From: Helicobacteraceae bacterium
Lineage (GTDB): Bacteria; Campylobacterota; Campylobacteria; Campylobacterales; SZUA-545
Reading direction: 5' to 3'
Assembly: GCA_031276985.1 (NCBI GenBank)
Contig: JAISMA010000247.1
Coordinates: 1 to 11,747, forward strand
Length of the DNA stretch: 11,747 nucleotides
Shown: one piece after another, positions 1 to 6,179 of the stretch
Layout: every line of letters begins with the position of its first letter
Position numbering within the stretch: position 1 is the first letter of the stretch
Translations under genes and position numbers: made by a program
The notes under the pieces: model-generated
The model's input: the letters and a program-made list of their open reading frames with translations, nothing else
What the model was told of the DNA's origin: nothing
The model's database searches: none

Positions 1-35
1 TCGTTAATTTTTTCAAAAAATGCAATTCCGACCCC

Positions 36-74
36 TATTTTTCGTTTTGCCAAAAAGGTAAATTGCGAAAAATA
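36..74 (+). promoter_or_regulatory. Hairpin directly upstream of the scaffold gene SD
   Basis: A perfect 9-base inverted repeat, TATTTTTCG (36-44) and CGAAAAATA (66-74), encloses a second stem: TTTGCC (46-51) pairs with GGTAAA (57-62) through one G-U, around an AAAAA loop (52-56). One more G-U (45/65) and a two-base bulge (63-64) join the two stems into a nearly continuous hairpin of about 16 pairs. It is not followed by a T run on the + strand, so it does not look like a terminator for these genes. It sits against the Shine-Dalgarno sequence (74-82), so an mRNA stabiliser, an RNase processing site or a translation control element are possible roles; this is inference. Confidence 0.5.
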
Positions 75-82
75 AAGGAGGA
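74..82 (+). promoter_or_regulatory. Strong Shine-Dalgarno for the first gene
   Basis: AAAGGAGGA lies 3 bases before the ATG at 86 when counted from its last base, with the GGAGG core about 5 bases away. It is the strongest ribosome binding site in the window and fixes the start of the 210-residue protein. It begins at the last base of the hairpin's 3' arm, so it should stay single-stranded when the hairpin forms. Confidence 0.75.
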
Positions 83-85
83 ACT

Positions 86-718
86 ATGGCGAACGAACCG
101 ATTGCGCCGTCTGCCGAAGGGCAAAAGCCCGATTTAGATCAGATTTTATCTGAAAAAGCGGCGCGTCTGAAAGTTTTAGAGGGCGAGTTTGGAGCGTTAG
201 GGCAACAGATCGACGAGGAGTTTTTTAACGAACTCGAAGGATTGCTGACCGACGATGAAAAGGAGCTTCGCTACGAGGAGAATCCCGCCGCGTTTGCAAG
301 AGCGATTGAAGCCAGAAAAGAGGCTTACAAGGCTGAACGTTTGGGCGCGAGCGAGGAGGAGATCAACGCTTTGCGTCAAGAGGTGGGATCGTTGCAAGAC
401 CAGCAAGCCAAAGAGCAAGCCAAAGCGGAATTTCTCGCCGCGCATCCAGACGCGAACGTCGACGAGATAAACGCCTTTGTCCGCAACAATATGACGATGG
501 CGCAAATTAGGGAGCTTAACGCGCTTCCCGATTACGCGTCGGCGTTTGAGTACGTTTACGGATTGATGAGCGGCGGATCGGGCGGCGCGAAAGCGGCGAA
601 GCCTCCCGCCGAAGCTCCCGCGCTTCCGCCCTCTCAAGATTTGGGCGCGGGCGGTTTGGACGGCGAGATCGCGCCAGCGGCGGACGACGAGTATCTAAAG
701 ACGCTTGGGATTAAGTGA
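86..718 (+). CDS. Putative phage scaffolding protein
   Basis: A 210-residue, acidic, strongly helical protein placed just before the major capsid gene, where tailed phages usually encode the scaffold. Residues about 15-130 are rich in Glu, Lys, Ala and Leu with heptad-like spacing, suggesting coiled coil. Residues about 165-198 are a Gly/Ala/Pro-rich flexible linker, and the chain ends in the short peptide DDEYLKTLGIK. Scaffolds commonly bind coat protein through a small C-terminal segment, and the next gene's product ends in nearly the same peptide, which supports a shared docking role. The ATG follows a strong AAAGGAGGA. The stop TGA overlaps the next ATG by one base (TGATG). I do not recognise a named family; the scaffold call rests on position, composition and the C-terminal motif. 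A capsid-assembly accessory or head protein is the alternative. Confidence 0.6.
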   Translation: MANEPIAPSAEGQKPDLDQILSEKAARLKVLEGEFGALGQQIDEEFFNELEGLLTDDEKELRYEENPAAFARAIEARKEAYKAERLGASEEEINALRQEVGSLQDQQAKEQAKAEFLAAHPDANVDEINAFVRNNMTMAQIRELNALPDYASAFEYVYGLMSGGSGGAKAAKPPAEAPALPPSQDLGAGGLDGEIAPAADDEYLKTLGIK

Positions 719-987
719 TGAGCGGAATTATTATTACCGCCGACGTTGGAAAAGCGATCGGAACGGAAGCGGAGCAAGAGAGCGACAAGAAAGATCGCGA
801 TCGTTTTGAAGCCGAAAACTTACGCTGGGAAACCGAATCGGACGCGAAAACGTTGCTCGCCGCCGCCGCGATCTACAAAGACAAGGAACGCCTCGAAAGA
901 GCGCTTAAAGTCGTCGACGCTCAAAAAGAGCTTGTCGACGCCGTCGCCGAAAACGACGAGTACCTTAAAAAAATCGGCGTGAAATAG
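718..987 (+). CDS. Small acidic helical protein, possible second scaffold
   Basis: An 89-residue protein when read from the ATG at 718, which overlaps the previous stop (TGATG) and suggests translational coupling; a GTG at 715 would add one residue. It is almost entirely charged helix: Glu/Asp/Lys/Arg-rich from about residue 12, with an Ala run near residues 45-50. It ends ENDEYLKKIGVK, closely matching the last residues of the upstream 210-residue protein (DDEYLKTLGIK). The codons for the shared peptide differ mostly at third positions, which argues for selection on the peptide rather than a fresh DNA duplication. It lies 27 bases before the capsid gene. A role in capsid assembly beside the first scaffold is inferred; no family was recognised. 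Confidence 0.6.
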   Translation: MSGIIITADVGKAIGTEAEQESDKKDRDRFEAENLRWETESDAKTLLAAAAIYKDKERLERALKVVDAQKELVDAVAENDEYLKKIGVK

Positions 988-1014
988 CGCCTAAACCAAA
1001 AAAGGAGTTAGTAA

Positions 1015-2145
1015 ATGGCTATAGAACTTAGCCCGCAGGAAAAAACAAATTGGGGTCGGGCGATTACCGCCGACTCTATGAGTCAGAGCTTTTTTCGCTC
1101 TTTTATCGCCAACAACGATAACGCGATCATCAAAACGAAGCTGGAAACGCAAGCGCCCTCCGATAAGGGCATTTACAGCGTCGTCCCGCTTGTTTTGCCG
1201 CTGAACGGATCGGGCGTTGAAGGCAATACCGACTTCGCCGCGAATCAAGACGAGTTGCAAAAGCTAACGCAAGCCGTCCGCTTTCGCTTATTCGGCAATT
1301 CGCTAACGAGCGAGGTGCGACAGCTTGAAGATCGCGCTATCGTCTCGTGGCGCTCGGAAGCAAAACCCGCGCTCACCACTTGGGCGATTAACGCGCTTGA
1401 TCGGCGCATTATCACGGAACTTAGCAACGGTTGCACCAATATCGCGGCGGCGGACGCAAGCAACGGCGTTAAGCCCGCGAACTCGACGGCTACAATCGCG
1501 GCGGGCGACGTGTTAAGCACTAAAACAATCGACGAGCTTGTCAAACGCGCCCGCAACGGATTCGACGGCGCGGGCAATCCGCATCCTAAAGTTAAGCCCG
1601 TAATGGTTAAACAAGGCAAAAACGCCGCTGGAATCGACGTTTACGAACGGCTCTGGGTTTTGCTGATTGGCGGTTACCAATCGGCGCAACTGAAATCCGA
1701 TCCCGTTTGGATTGCGACGCAACAAGAGGCGAACGATCGCGGCGAGCGAAACCCGCTCTTTACGGGGATAATCGGCAAATATAACGGCGTGGCTGTTGTG
1801 GATTGGGACACTTGGAGCGCGGACACGGTCGGCGTGGTTACGAGCGCGACTACCTATAACACGGAAGCGGGCGCGTTGTCGTTTGCGAATTACGCGGGCG
1901 CGGGCGGTCTTGAAACCGAAGTGGGCTTATTCTTGGGCGCGAAAGCTGGGCTTCTGCCGCAAGATGAAGGCTTCCGCTATTACGAGGATCACACGATCGA
2001 CGCGGGACGCAAAACCCTGATCGGCATCGATAGAGGTTTGGGATTTGCAAAGGCGCATTGGATCGGCGAAAAGGCGATTGAAAAATCGAGCGTGTATCAC
2101 GATAAAGACTTCGGCGTGATCGCCGTCGTCGCAAGCAAGGAGTAA
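1015..2145 (+). CDS. Major capsid protein (DUF4043 / N4-gp56-like)
   Basis: A 376-residue protein of the size usual for this capsid family. Features that fit: an N-terminal helix followed by FFRSF near residues 22-26; a segment around residues 62-80 with PLNGSGVEGN and downstream Glu/Leu residues, the place where family members carry a Gly-x-Gly-Val-x-Gly element; a conserved-looking Arg/Asp/Trp helix (QLEDRAIVSW, then LTTWAINALDRRI); and RGERNPLFTGIIGKYNGV (about residues 241-258), which strongly resembles the family's Asn-Pro-[LI]-Phe-Thr-Gly-x-x-Gly-x-Tyr-Asn-Gly signature. It should form the icosahedral head in an HK97-like fold. The start follows AAAGGAG at 1001-1007, 7 bases from the ATG. 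The 3' end carries the AAGGAG used by the next gene. Sure of the role, less sure of the exact subfamily. Confidence 0.85.
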   Translation: MAIELSPQEKTNWGRAITADSMSQSFFRSFIANNDNAIIKTKLETQAPSDKGIYSVVPLVLPLNGSGVEGNTDFAANQDELQKLTQAVRFRLFGNSLTSEVRQLEDRAIVSWRSEAKPALTTWAINALDRRIITELSNGCTNIAAADASNGVKPANSTATIAAGDVLSTKTIDELVKRARNGFDGAGNPHPKVKPVMVKQGKNAAGIDVYERLWVLLIGGYQSAQLKSDPVWIATQQEANDRGERNPLFTGIIGKYNGVAVVDWDTWSADTVGVVTSATTYNTEAGALSFANYAGAGGLETEVGLFLGAKAGLLPQDEGFRYYEDHTIDAGRKTLIGIDRGLGFAKAHWIGEKAIEKSSVYHDKDFGVIAVVASKE

Positions 2146-2147
2146 CA

Positions 2148-2507
2148 ATGAGAATCGAAGAGCATGAAATTCGTTTAGGGTTTGCCGAGCCGCTTACGTT
2201 TGCGGACGCGGGAACGGCAAAGAAAGTTTTCGCCCTGCCCGAAGCCGCGACGCTTTTGGGTATTTCGCGCAACGTTAAAACCGCGTTTAGCGCGGGCGGA
2301 ACGTTGTCGATCGGCGCGAGCGCGAGCGGGACCGAATACCTAAACGCCGCGGCGGTAACGAGCGCGGGCGTAACCCATTCCGATCTGCAAATCACAATCG
2401 GCGCGAGCAATGAGATTTGGGCAAATATCGGCGGAGCGGTTACGGCGGGCGAGGTAACGCTTGCCTTCCAATACGCCCTGCCGACGAAACGCCCGCAGGA
2501 TTACTAA
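2148..2507 (+). CDS. Possible capsid decoration protein
   Basis: A 119-residue protein starting 2 bases after the capsid stop, with its ribosome binding site AAGGAG inside the end of the capsid gene. It is rich in Gly, Ala, Ser and Thr with few charges, and alternates short hydrophobic and small residues (for example TLSIGASASGTEYLNAAAV), the look of an all-beta domain. The pattern 'beta strand, LPEAATLLGI, then FSAGGTLSIGA' is common in small head proteins encoded next to capsid genes. From that position and fold type I infer an outer-capsid cement or decoration protein. I recognise no named family, and a head-closure role is also possible. It ends in ...RPQDY, one base before the next start codon. 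Confidence 0.4.
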   Translation: MRIEEHEIRLGFAEPLTFADAGTAKKVFALPEAATLLGISRNVKTAFSAGGTLSIGASASGTEYLNAAAVTSAGVTHSDLQITIGASNEIWANIGGAVTAGEVTLAFQYALPTKRPQDY

Positions 2508-2508
2508 C

Positions 2509-2889
2509 ATGGCGATCTATACGCCTGATCTTGTCGCGCTTCGCTATCTCGGCGAGTCGCCGTATAAGCTCCGCGTATTGCGCTCGCAAGTAACGCTTGA
2601 AAAAGGCGACATTGCGCTGGTGAGCGAAGTGGCGGCGACGATGCTGTTGCGCTCTCGCAATAGTTTCGTTAAAGCGGACGGAGCGGTTACGTTCCTATCC
2701 GCCGACGCGCCGAAAAAGCCGAAGGCGAAAAAAGGCAAAAGCGGCTTGATTGACGGCGACGAGCTTGCGCCTCCGATTGACGAAACGCCGATCGGCTACG
2801 CGCCCGCGCCGCTAACGCCGATCGACGACGAGGGCGCGGCGCTAACGCCGATCGACGAAGCTGGCGATAGCGGCGCGTTGAGCGTTTAG
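2509..2889 (+). CDS. Small virion-associated protein with repeated acidic tail
   Basis: A 126-residue protein read from the ATG at 2509, one base after the previous stop; an upstream in-frame start at 2461 would overlap the preceding gene by 47 bases and is less likely. Residues 1-60 form a compact domain (ALRYLGESPYKLRV ... LEKGDIALVSEVAATMLL) like the short phage head-region proteins with an Arg-Tyr-x-Gly-x-Ser-Pro-Tyr start and a 'x-G-D/Q ... V-x-x-x-x-A-x-x-[ML]-L' ending. Residues about 67-76 are Lys/Pro-rich (KKPKAKKGK). The tail, from about residue 80, is acidic and holds three Pro-Ile-Asp-[Glu/Asp] motifs. Function unknown; the basic-then-acidic tail could bind DNA or another virion protein. 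Confidence 0.5.
   Translation: MAIYTPDLVALRYLGESPYKLRVLRSQVTLEKGDIALVSEVAATMLLRSRNSFVKADGAVTFLSADAPKKPKAKKGKSGLIDGDELAPPIDETPIGYAPAPLTPIDDEGAALTPIDEAGDSGALSV
2811..2858 (+). repeat. Tandem 30-base repeat in the acidic tail
   Basis: The 18 bases GCTAACGCCGATCGACGA occur exactly at 2811-2828 and 2841-2858, 30 bases apart. They encode Leu-Thr-Pro-Ile-Asp-[Asp/Glu] twice in a 10-residue period. A related Pro-Pro-Ile-Asp-Glu lies about 50 bases upstream, giving three copies of the motif in the protein tail. Confidence 0.8.
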
Positions 2890-2904
2890 CGCTTTGGGCA
2901 AACT

Positions 2905-3489
2905 ATGACGGGACTAGATTTTGCGAGCCTCTTGCGGCGACAGTTAAACGATACCGATAAATCGTTTAGCGACGGCGATATATTGGACTTGCTAAATCTT
3001 GGGTTATTGGAGCTTGGCAGGGAGCTTTTGCTTTGGAGCGAACGCTGGGAGTTTGAGGCAAACTATGAAGGCGTAATCGCCCTGCCCGATCGCTTCTTGC
3101 TTCCCGTTTGGGTGAAGCTAAACGGCGAGCGCGTCGCAATCAAACCCGACGACGAAAAAGCCGACGAATTCGGCGTAACGTTTGAAGGGTTTGAAATGCG
3201 AACGGCAAAAAGCGATCCGCTTCTGCCTCCGCTGAAATACGAGGTCTTTTACAGAACGTATCCGCAATTAGGCGATCTAAGCGAAACGTTGCCGATCGCA
3301 ACGCAAGCGTTAGATTTGTTGATTGCCTTTTGCGCGCTTAGGGCAAAGGAGCGCAACCAAACGTCAAAAACGCCGCAAGAGTTACAACTGCGAGAGTTGC
3401 AATATCTGCGACAACTTGAGCGAATCCGCCCGAAGTTGCGCTTGCTAAACGCGGGTAAAAACCTGCGATCTAAGTTAATAGTATGCTAA
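2905..3489 (+). CDS. Head-tail adaptor / connector-like protein
   Basis: A 194-residue protein matching the adaptor pattern found in many tailed phages: an N-terminal helix LLRRQLNDTDKSFSDGDILD, then LLNLGLLELGRELL, meaning 'Leu-Arg-x-x-Leu-Asn-Asp ... Phe-Ser-Asp-x-x-[IL]-Leu-x-x-[LI]-Asn-x-Gly'. A beta-rich middle follows (residues about 50-125, including IALPDRFLLPVWVKLNG and YEVFYRTYPQLG) and then a long C-terminal helix (about 128-185). The family sits under the portal and joins head to tail (gp6-like / T7 gp11-like / DUF6682-like proteins). Its place, three genes after the capsid, agrees. It starts 15 bases after the previous stop with no clear Shine-Dalgarno. Family naming is by resemblance only. 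Confidence 0.6.
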   Translation: MTGLDFASLLRRQLNDTDKSFSDGDILDLLNLGLLELGRELLLWSERWEFEANYEGVIALPDRFLLPVWVKLNGERVAIKPDDEKADEFGVTFEGFEMRTAKSDPLLPPLKYEVFYRTYPQLGDLSETLPIATQALDLLIAFCALRAKERNQTSKTPQELQLRELQYLRQLERIRPKLRLLNAGKNLRSKLIVC

Positions 3490-3499
3490 GGAGTTTATT

Positions 3500-3925
3500 A
3501 TGCCGATACCGATGACCGCCGCAAACGTGATGGACGACGTGGAAGTAATCACGCAAAGAGCAAATCAACTCCCTATTATACAAACCGCGAGAAGAGCCTT
3601 TTTGGAAGGATTAAAAACCTTCGCGCTTTCGCCCGCCGAAAAGATGACGGCGATTGCTACTTGGGAGGAAAAATTCGCGCTTGATATATTGGGCAAAGCG
3701 TTGCAAGCGGCGTTAGATATACCCGTGCGAAACGCGCAAGCAAACGCATCGCAAGCGCAAGCGCAAGGATTCGTAGATAACCTAAAAGTTCAGCAGGCGC
3801 TAATTTTCGCGCAATACGCGGGAATGGCGGCAAACAATAACATTATGACGGAAAAAATAAGCAAAAATATGGCTAGGGTTATTAACGCAATTTTAAATAA
3901 TGCCATAATTCTGGATAATCCATAA
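3500..3925 (+). CDS. All-helical structural-module protein of unknown role
   Basis: A 141-residue protein preceded by AAGGAG (3488-3493), 6 bases before the ATG. It seems wholly helical: an amphipathic N-terminal half (residues about 8-75, including TARRAFLEGLKTF), an Ala/Gln/Asn-rich run (NAQANASQAQAQ, about residues 83-94), then a Met/Ala/Asn-rich helix to the end. I recognise no family. It sits between the adaptor candidate and the 665-residue tail or ejection candidate, and its stop overlaps the next ATG by one base (TAATG), so the two are probably made in a fixed ratio. A small internal virion protein or a chaperone for the next product would both fit; this is inference. Confidence 0.5.
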   Translation: MPIPMTAANVMDDVEVITQRANQLPIIQTARRAFLEGLKTFALSPAEKMTAIATWEEKFALDILGKALQAALDIPVRNAQANASQAQAQGFVDNLKVQQALIFAQYAGMAANNNIMTEKISKNMARVINAILNNAIILDNP

Positions 3926-5922
3926 TGTTGCCTAGAAACTTAATCGTGTCTAATAACGGCAGTCTTTACGACGGAGTCGTTAATGGACAATACGCCGAAA
4001 ACGTTTCAAGCGGATTTATGTTTTTCGATATTTGTTTTGGGCAGTGGGCGCGAAAAGGTAGATTGGTTAACGGGCAAACGGTATCTTTGGCGAATAATTT
4101 CGTCCGCGTGCCTGAAAGCAAACGCGAGTATTTTTGCGGCGGGATTGCTAGAAAAAGCGTTACGCTATACGACAATACCGCAAACGCAAGCCCTAACGCA
4201 AGCGGATCGTATCGCTATTTTTTCGTCGATGAAAACAACCAAGCCGTCGCGGATGCTTCGCCGCTGGAAAAAGAAAGCGGCATACTCGCGCTCGAAAACG
4301 GCGAAATGACGAATAACTTAATATACGCGACAAGAATAAATTGGAGAGCGAAGGCGAGCGATAAGGTTATAACGATAGCGGACAGCGGCGGAGGGAATTG
4401 GGTATATTTTAATTCGCTTAGCGGCAATGTGCCTTTAACCGTTATTTCGGGCAGTTTGACCGACGCGCCGTTTATGTTGCAAAACGCCGACGGAACGCTA
4501 AGAATAAGCATTTACGGGGCGCGAGAGATCGACGAAAAAACCGTGTATCCGTGCTATGAGGACAGCGATAAACACTACGAATATAATCTTACGGAAAACG
4601 CTAACGTCTATCGTTGCGATTACTTTAATCTCTATCGAATTGGCGGGAATTATAGAGACGACGATTCTACGCTGTGGAAACATAGCTCGTATTTGATGAA
4701 ACACCCTTCGTTTGATGATTTTCTCGATAAATATAGCGAGGTTGTTTCGCGGCATGATAGTTTCGCCGATGATTACTGCTACGGCATACGCGACGGATAT
4801 ATTGATAAAATAAATTTTGGCAATACGACGCAGTTCTATATCGAAGTAGTCGAAACAAAACCGCTAACGACGGGCGTAAGTTATAGCGGCGTAATCGACG
4901 ATAGCGTTTTCAAGCCTTATCAATACGATGGAAACAACAATCTCGGAATTGAAACGTTGATCGGAATGGACGATCTGGACGCGGATAGTTACGATAATAA
5001 TTGGCTGGATAGTAAAAAAATACCGAGCGATTACAATCTTAACGTTACATACGAGCCGAGCGGATATATAAAAGAGGAAACGACCGTCGCCAAACCGCAA
5101 GAGCGCAAGGTTACGATAACGCTGGAAAAGGGCGAATATCTTTTAGGCGCGTTTAGTTTCGCGGGCGCGGAAACGGGGAGCGGATTGTGGGCGAGCGGCG
5201 GGATAAACTTAGATAAAACGCCCGCTCTCGATCCAGAAAGTTCGCCGCCAGAGGACAACTCCAATATAAACGCCGAAGCCGCGACGATCGGATACGTTAC
5301 AAACTACCGCGTGGTTATGCTAACGCAAGTCTCAAGTTGGACGTATCACGCCGCCGTTTCGGACGCTAACGATTATTATCACCCTGCGTATTGGACGTTT
5401 AACTCGATCAGCTCAAGAGAGAATCAAACGCTATTCGCTTACAGAGACGATCTTACGGGCGCGGCGCAAAAGACGTTTATGTGCCGCTATATGTTTCAAT
5501 TATTTGAAATAAGGATACAGGACAATCCTAAAAAGCGATCGTGGTGGCAGAGCTTCTTGTCGTTTGTGCTTATCGTGATCGCGTTTGTGGCGATAGCTTA
5601 CGGCGCGTATCAGATAGCCATGTATATACAACAGGCGGCTGTCGCGGCGGCGGCGGCTACTGCGGCGAGCGCGGCAAGCGCGGCGACTGCGGCGGCTTCC
5701 GTTTCTACGTTTGATTTGATTATGGCGGTTTTTGCCGTAGCCTCGCCCGCGCTCACGGGCTTTGGCGGAAGCGGAGGGTTGTTAACGCCGCAAGCTCCGC
5801 CCGATACAAAGGCGGATATAACGGCGTTGGTTGATAAAACCCGAATTATTTACGATTATCAAGCGATATTGAACCCATACGATAGGCTATTGGACGTTCA
5901 ACGTTTGGTGTCGTTTAATTAA
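3925..5922 (+). CDS. Large tail/ejection candidate with C-terminal membrane segment
   Basis: A 665-residue protein whose ATG overlaps the previous stop. Residues 1-540 are rich in Tyr, Asn, Asp, Ser and Gly with repeated short beta-like segments, few long helices and some Cys, typical of tail nozzle, hub or fibre-like proteins. From about residue 540 the character changes sharply: a basic/aromatic border (KKRSWW) is followed by a membrane-length segment (about 544-568), an Ala-rich helix (about 572-592, encoded by GCG-rich DNA), a second hydrophobic segment (about 595-615), a Gly patch and a soluble C-terminus with NPYDRLLDVQRL. In T7-like gene order this is the nozzle position, but nozzles do not normally carry membrane segments. 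A tail protein that helps form the channel through the host envelope is a reasonable inference; no family was recognised. Confidence 0.5.
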   Translation: MLPRNLIVSNNGSLYDGVVNGQYAENVSSGFMFFDICFGQWARKGRLVNGQTVSLANNFVRVPESKREYFCGGIARKSVTLYDNTANASPNASGSYRYFFVDENNQAVADASPLEKESGILALENGEMTNNLIYATRINWRAKASDKVITIADSGGGNWVYFNSLSGNVPLTVISGSLTDAPFMLQNADGTLRISIYGAREIDEKTVYPCYEDSDKHYEYNLTENANVYRCDYFNLYRIGGNYRDDDSTLWKHSSYLMKHPSFDDFLDKYSEVVSRHDSFADDYCYGIRDGYIDKINFGNTTQFYIEVVETKPLTTGVSYSGVIDDSVFKPYQYDGNNNLGIETLIGMDDLDADSYDNNWLDSKKIPSDYNLNVTYEPSGYIKEETTVAKPQERKVTITLEKGEYLLGAFSFAGAETGSGLWASGGINLDKTPALDPESSPPEDNSNINAEAATIGYVTNYRVVMLTQVSSWTYHAAVSDANDYYHPAYWTFNSISSRENQTLFAYRDDLTGAAQKTFMCRYMFQLFEIRIQDNPKKRSWWQSFLSFVLIVIAFVAIAYGAYQIAMYIQQAAVAAAAATAASAASAATAAASVSTFDLIMAVFAVASPALTGFGGSGGLLTPQAPPDTKADITALVDKTRIIYDYQAILNPYDRLLDVQRLVSFN

Positions 5923-5942
5923 ACAATGAAAGGAGCGGGACA

Positions 5943-6167
5943 ATGTGGGAAGCGTTAGGGAGCGTGTTGCAAGGCATTGGCGCGGTTGGCGGAGCATGGG
6001 CGGCTTACGACAACGCGCAAAACCAAAATCGCCTTAATAAAAAGCTATTGAAGCAAGAGGAGCAAAGAATGAACCGCGATCAGGCGGCGCAAAGAAGCAT
6101 GGCGGCGGCGTTTGGAGCGAACGAGGATGAGCAGAAAGTTTACGAACAACGCTTTGATTTTTCGTAA
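5943..6167 (+). CDS. Small internal virion / ejection-like protein
   Basis: A 74-residue protein with AAAGGAG at 5929-5935, 7 bases before its ATG. Residues about 4-22 (ALGSVLQGIGAVGGAWAAY) form a small-residue, weakly hydrophobic helix. Residues 25-60 are an Asn/Gln/Lys/Arg-rich helix (QNQNRLNKKLLKQEEQRMNR), and the end is acidic. Many phage DNA-ejection and pilot-type proteins begin with this plan: a Gly/Ala amphipathic helix followed by Ala/Gln/Asn-rich coiled coil with Met-Asn-Arg-like elements. It lies directly before the giant internal protein, as T7 gp14 lies before gp15 and gp16. The ejection role is inferred from this plan and the location, not from a recognised family. Confidence 0.5.
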   Translation: MWEALGSVLQGIGAVGGAWAAYDNAQNQNRLNKKLLKQEEQRMNRDQAAQRSMAAAFGANEDEQKVYEQRFDFS

Positions 6168-6179
6168 GAAGGGCGCAAA

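Larger units (their letters stand above)
1..85 (+). other. AT-rich leader before the scaffold gene
   Basis: This stretch has 27 G or C in 85 bases, far below the genes that follow, and is probably mostly untranslated. An upstream gene could end here in either of two frames: TAA at 5-7 (frame 2) or TAA at 73-75 (frame 1, open from base 1). The AT-rich composition favours the first, but the second would give the short gene spacing seen elsewhere. Bases 7-21 form an AT-only palindrome (ATTTTTT-C-AAAAAAT) of doubtful meaning. I could not recognise a convincing -35/-10 pair. Confidence 0.5.

Noticed and set aside
7..21. AT-only palindrome ATTTTTT-C-AAAAAAT as a terminator or operator
   Set aside because: It has a one-base centre and no G-C pairs, so it would form no stable RNA hairpin, and such A/T runs are expected by chance in this AT-rich leader.
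1850..2410. 186-codon open frame on the - strand across the capsid/decoration junction
   Set aside because: It is antisense to two well-supported genes, crosses their boundary, and has an irregular Arg/Ser/Pro composition with no recognisable domain.
2461..2508. Upstream start for the 126-residue protein
   Set aside because: Starting at 2461 would overlap the previous gene by 47 bases; the ATG at 2509 lies one base after that gene's stop, in keeping with the spacing of the other genes.
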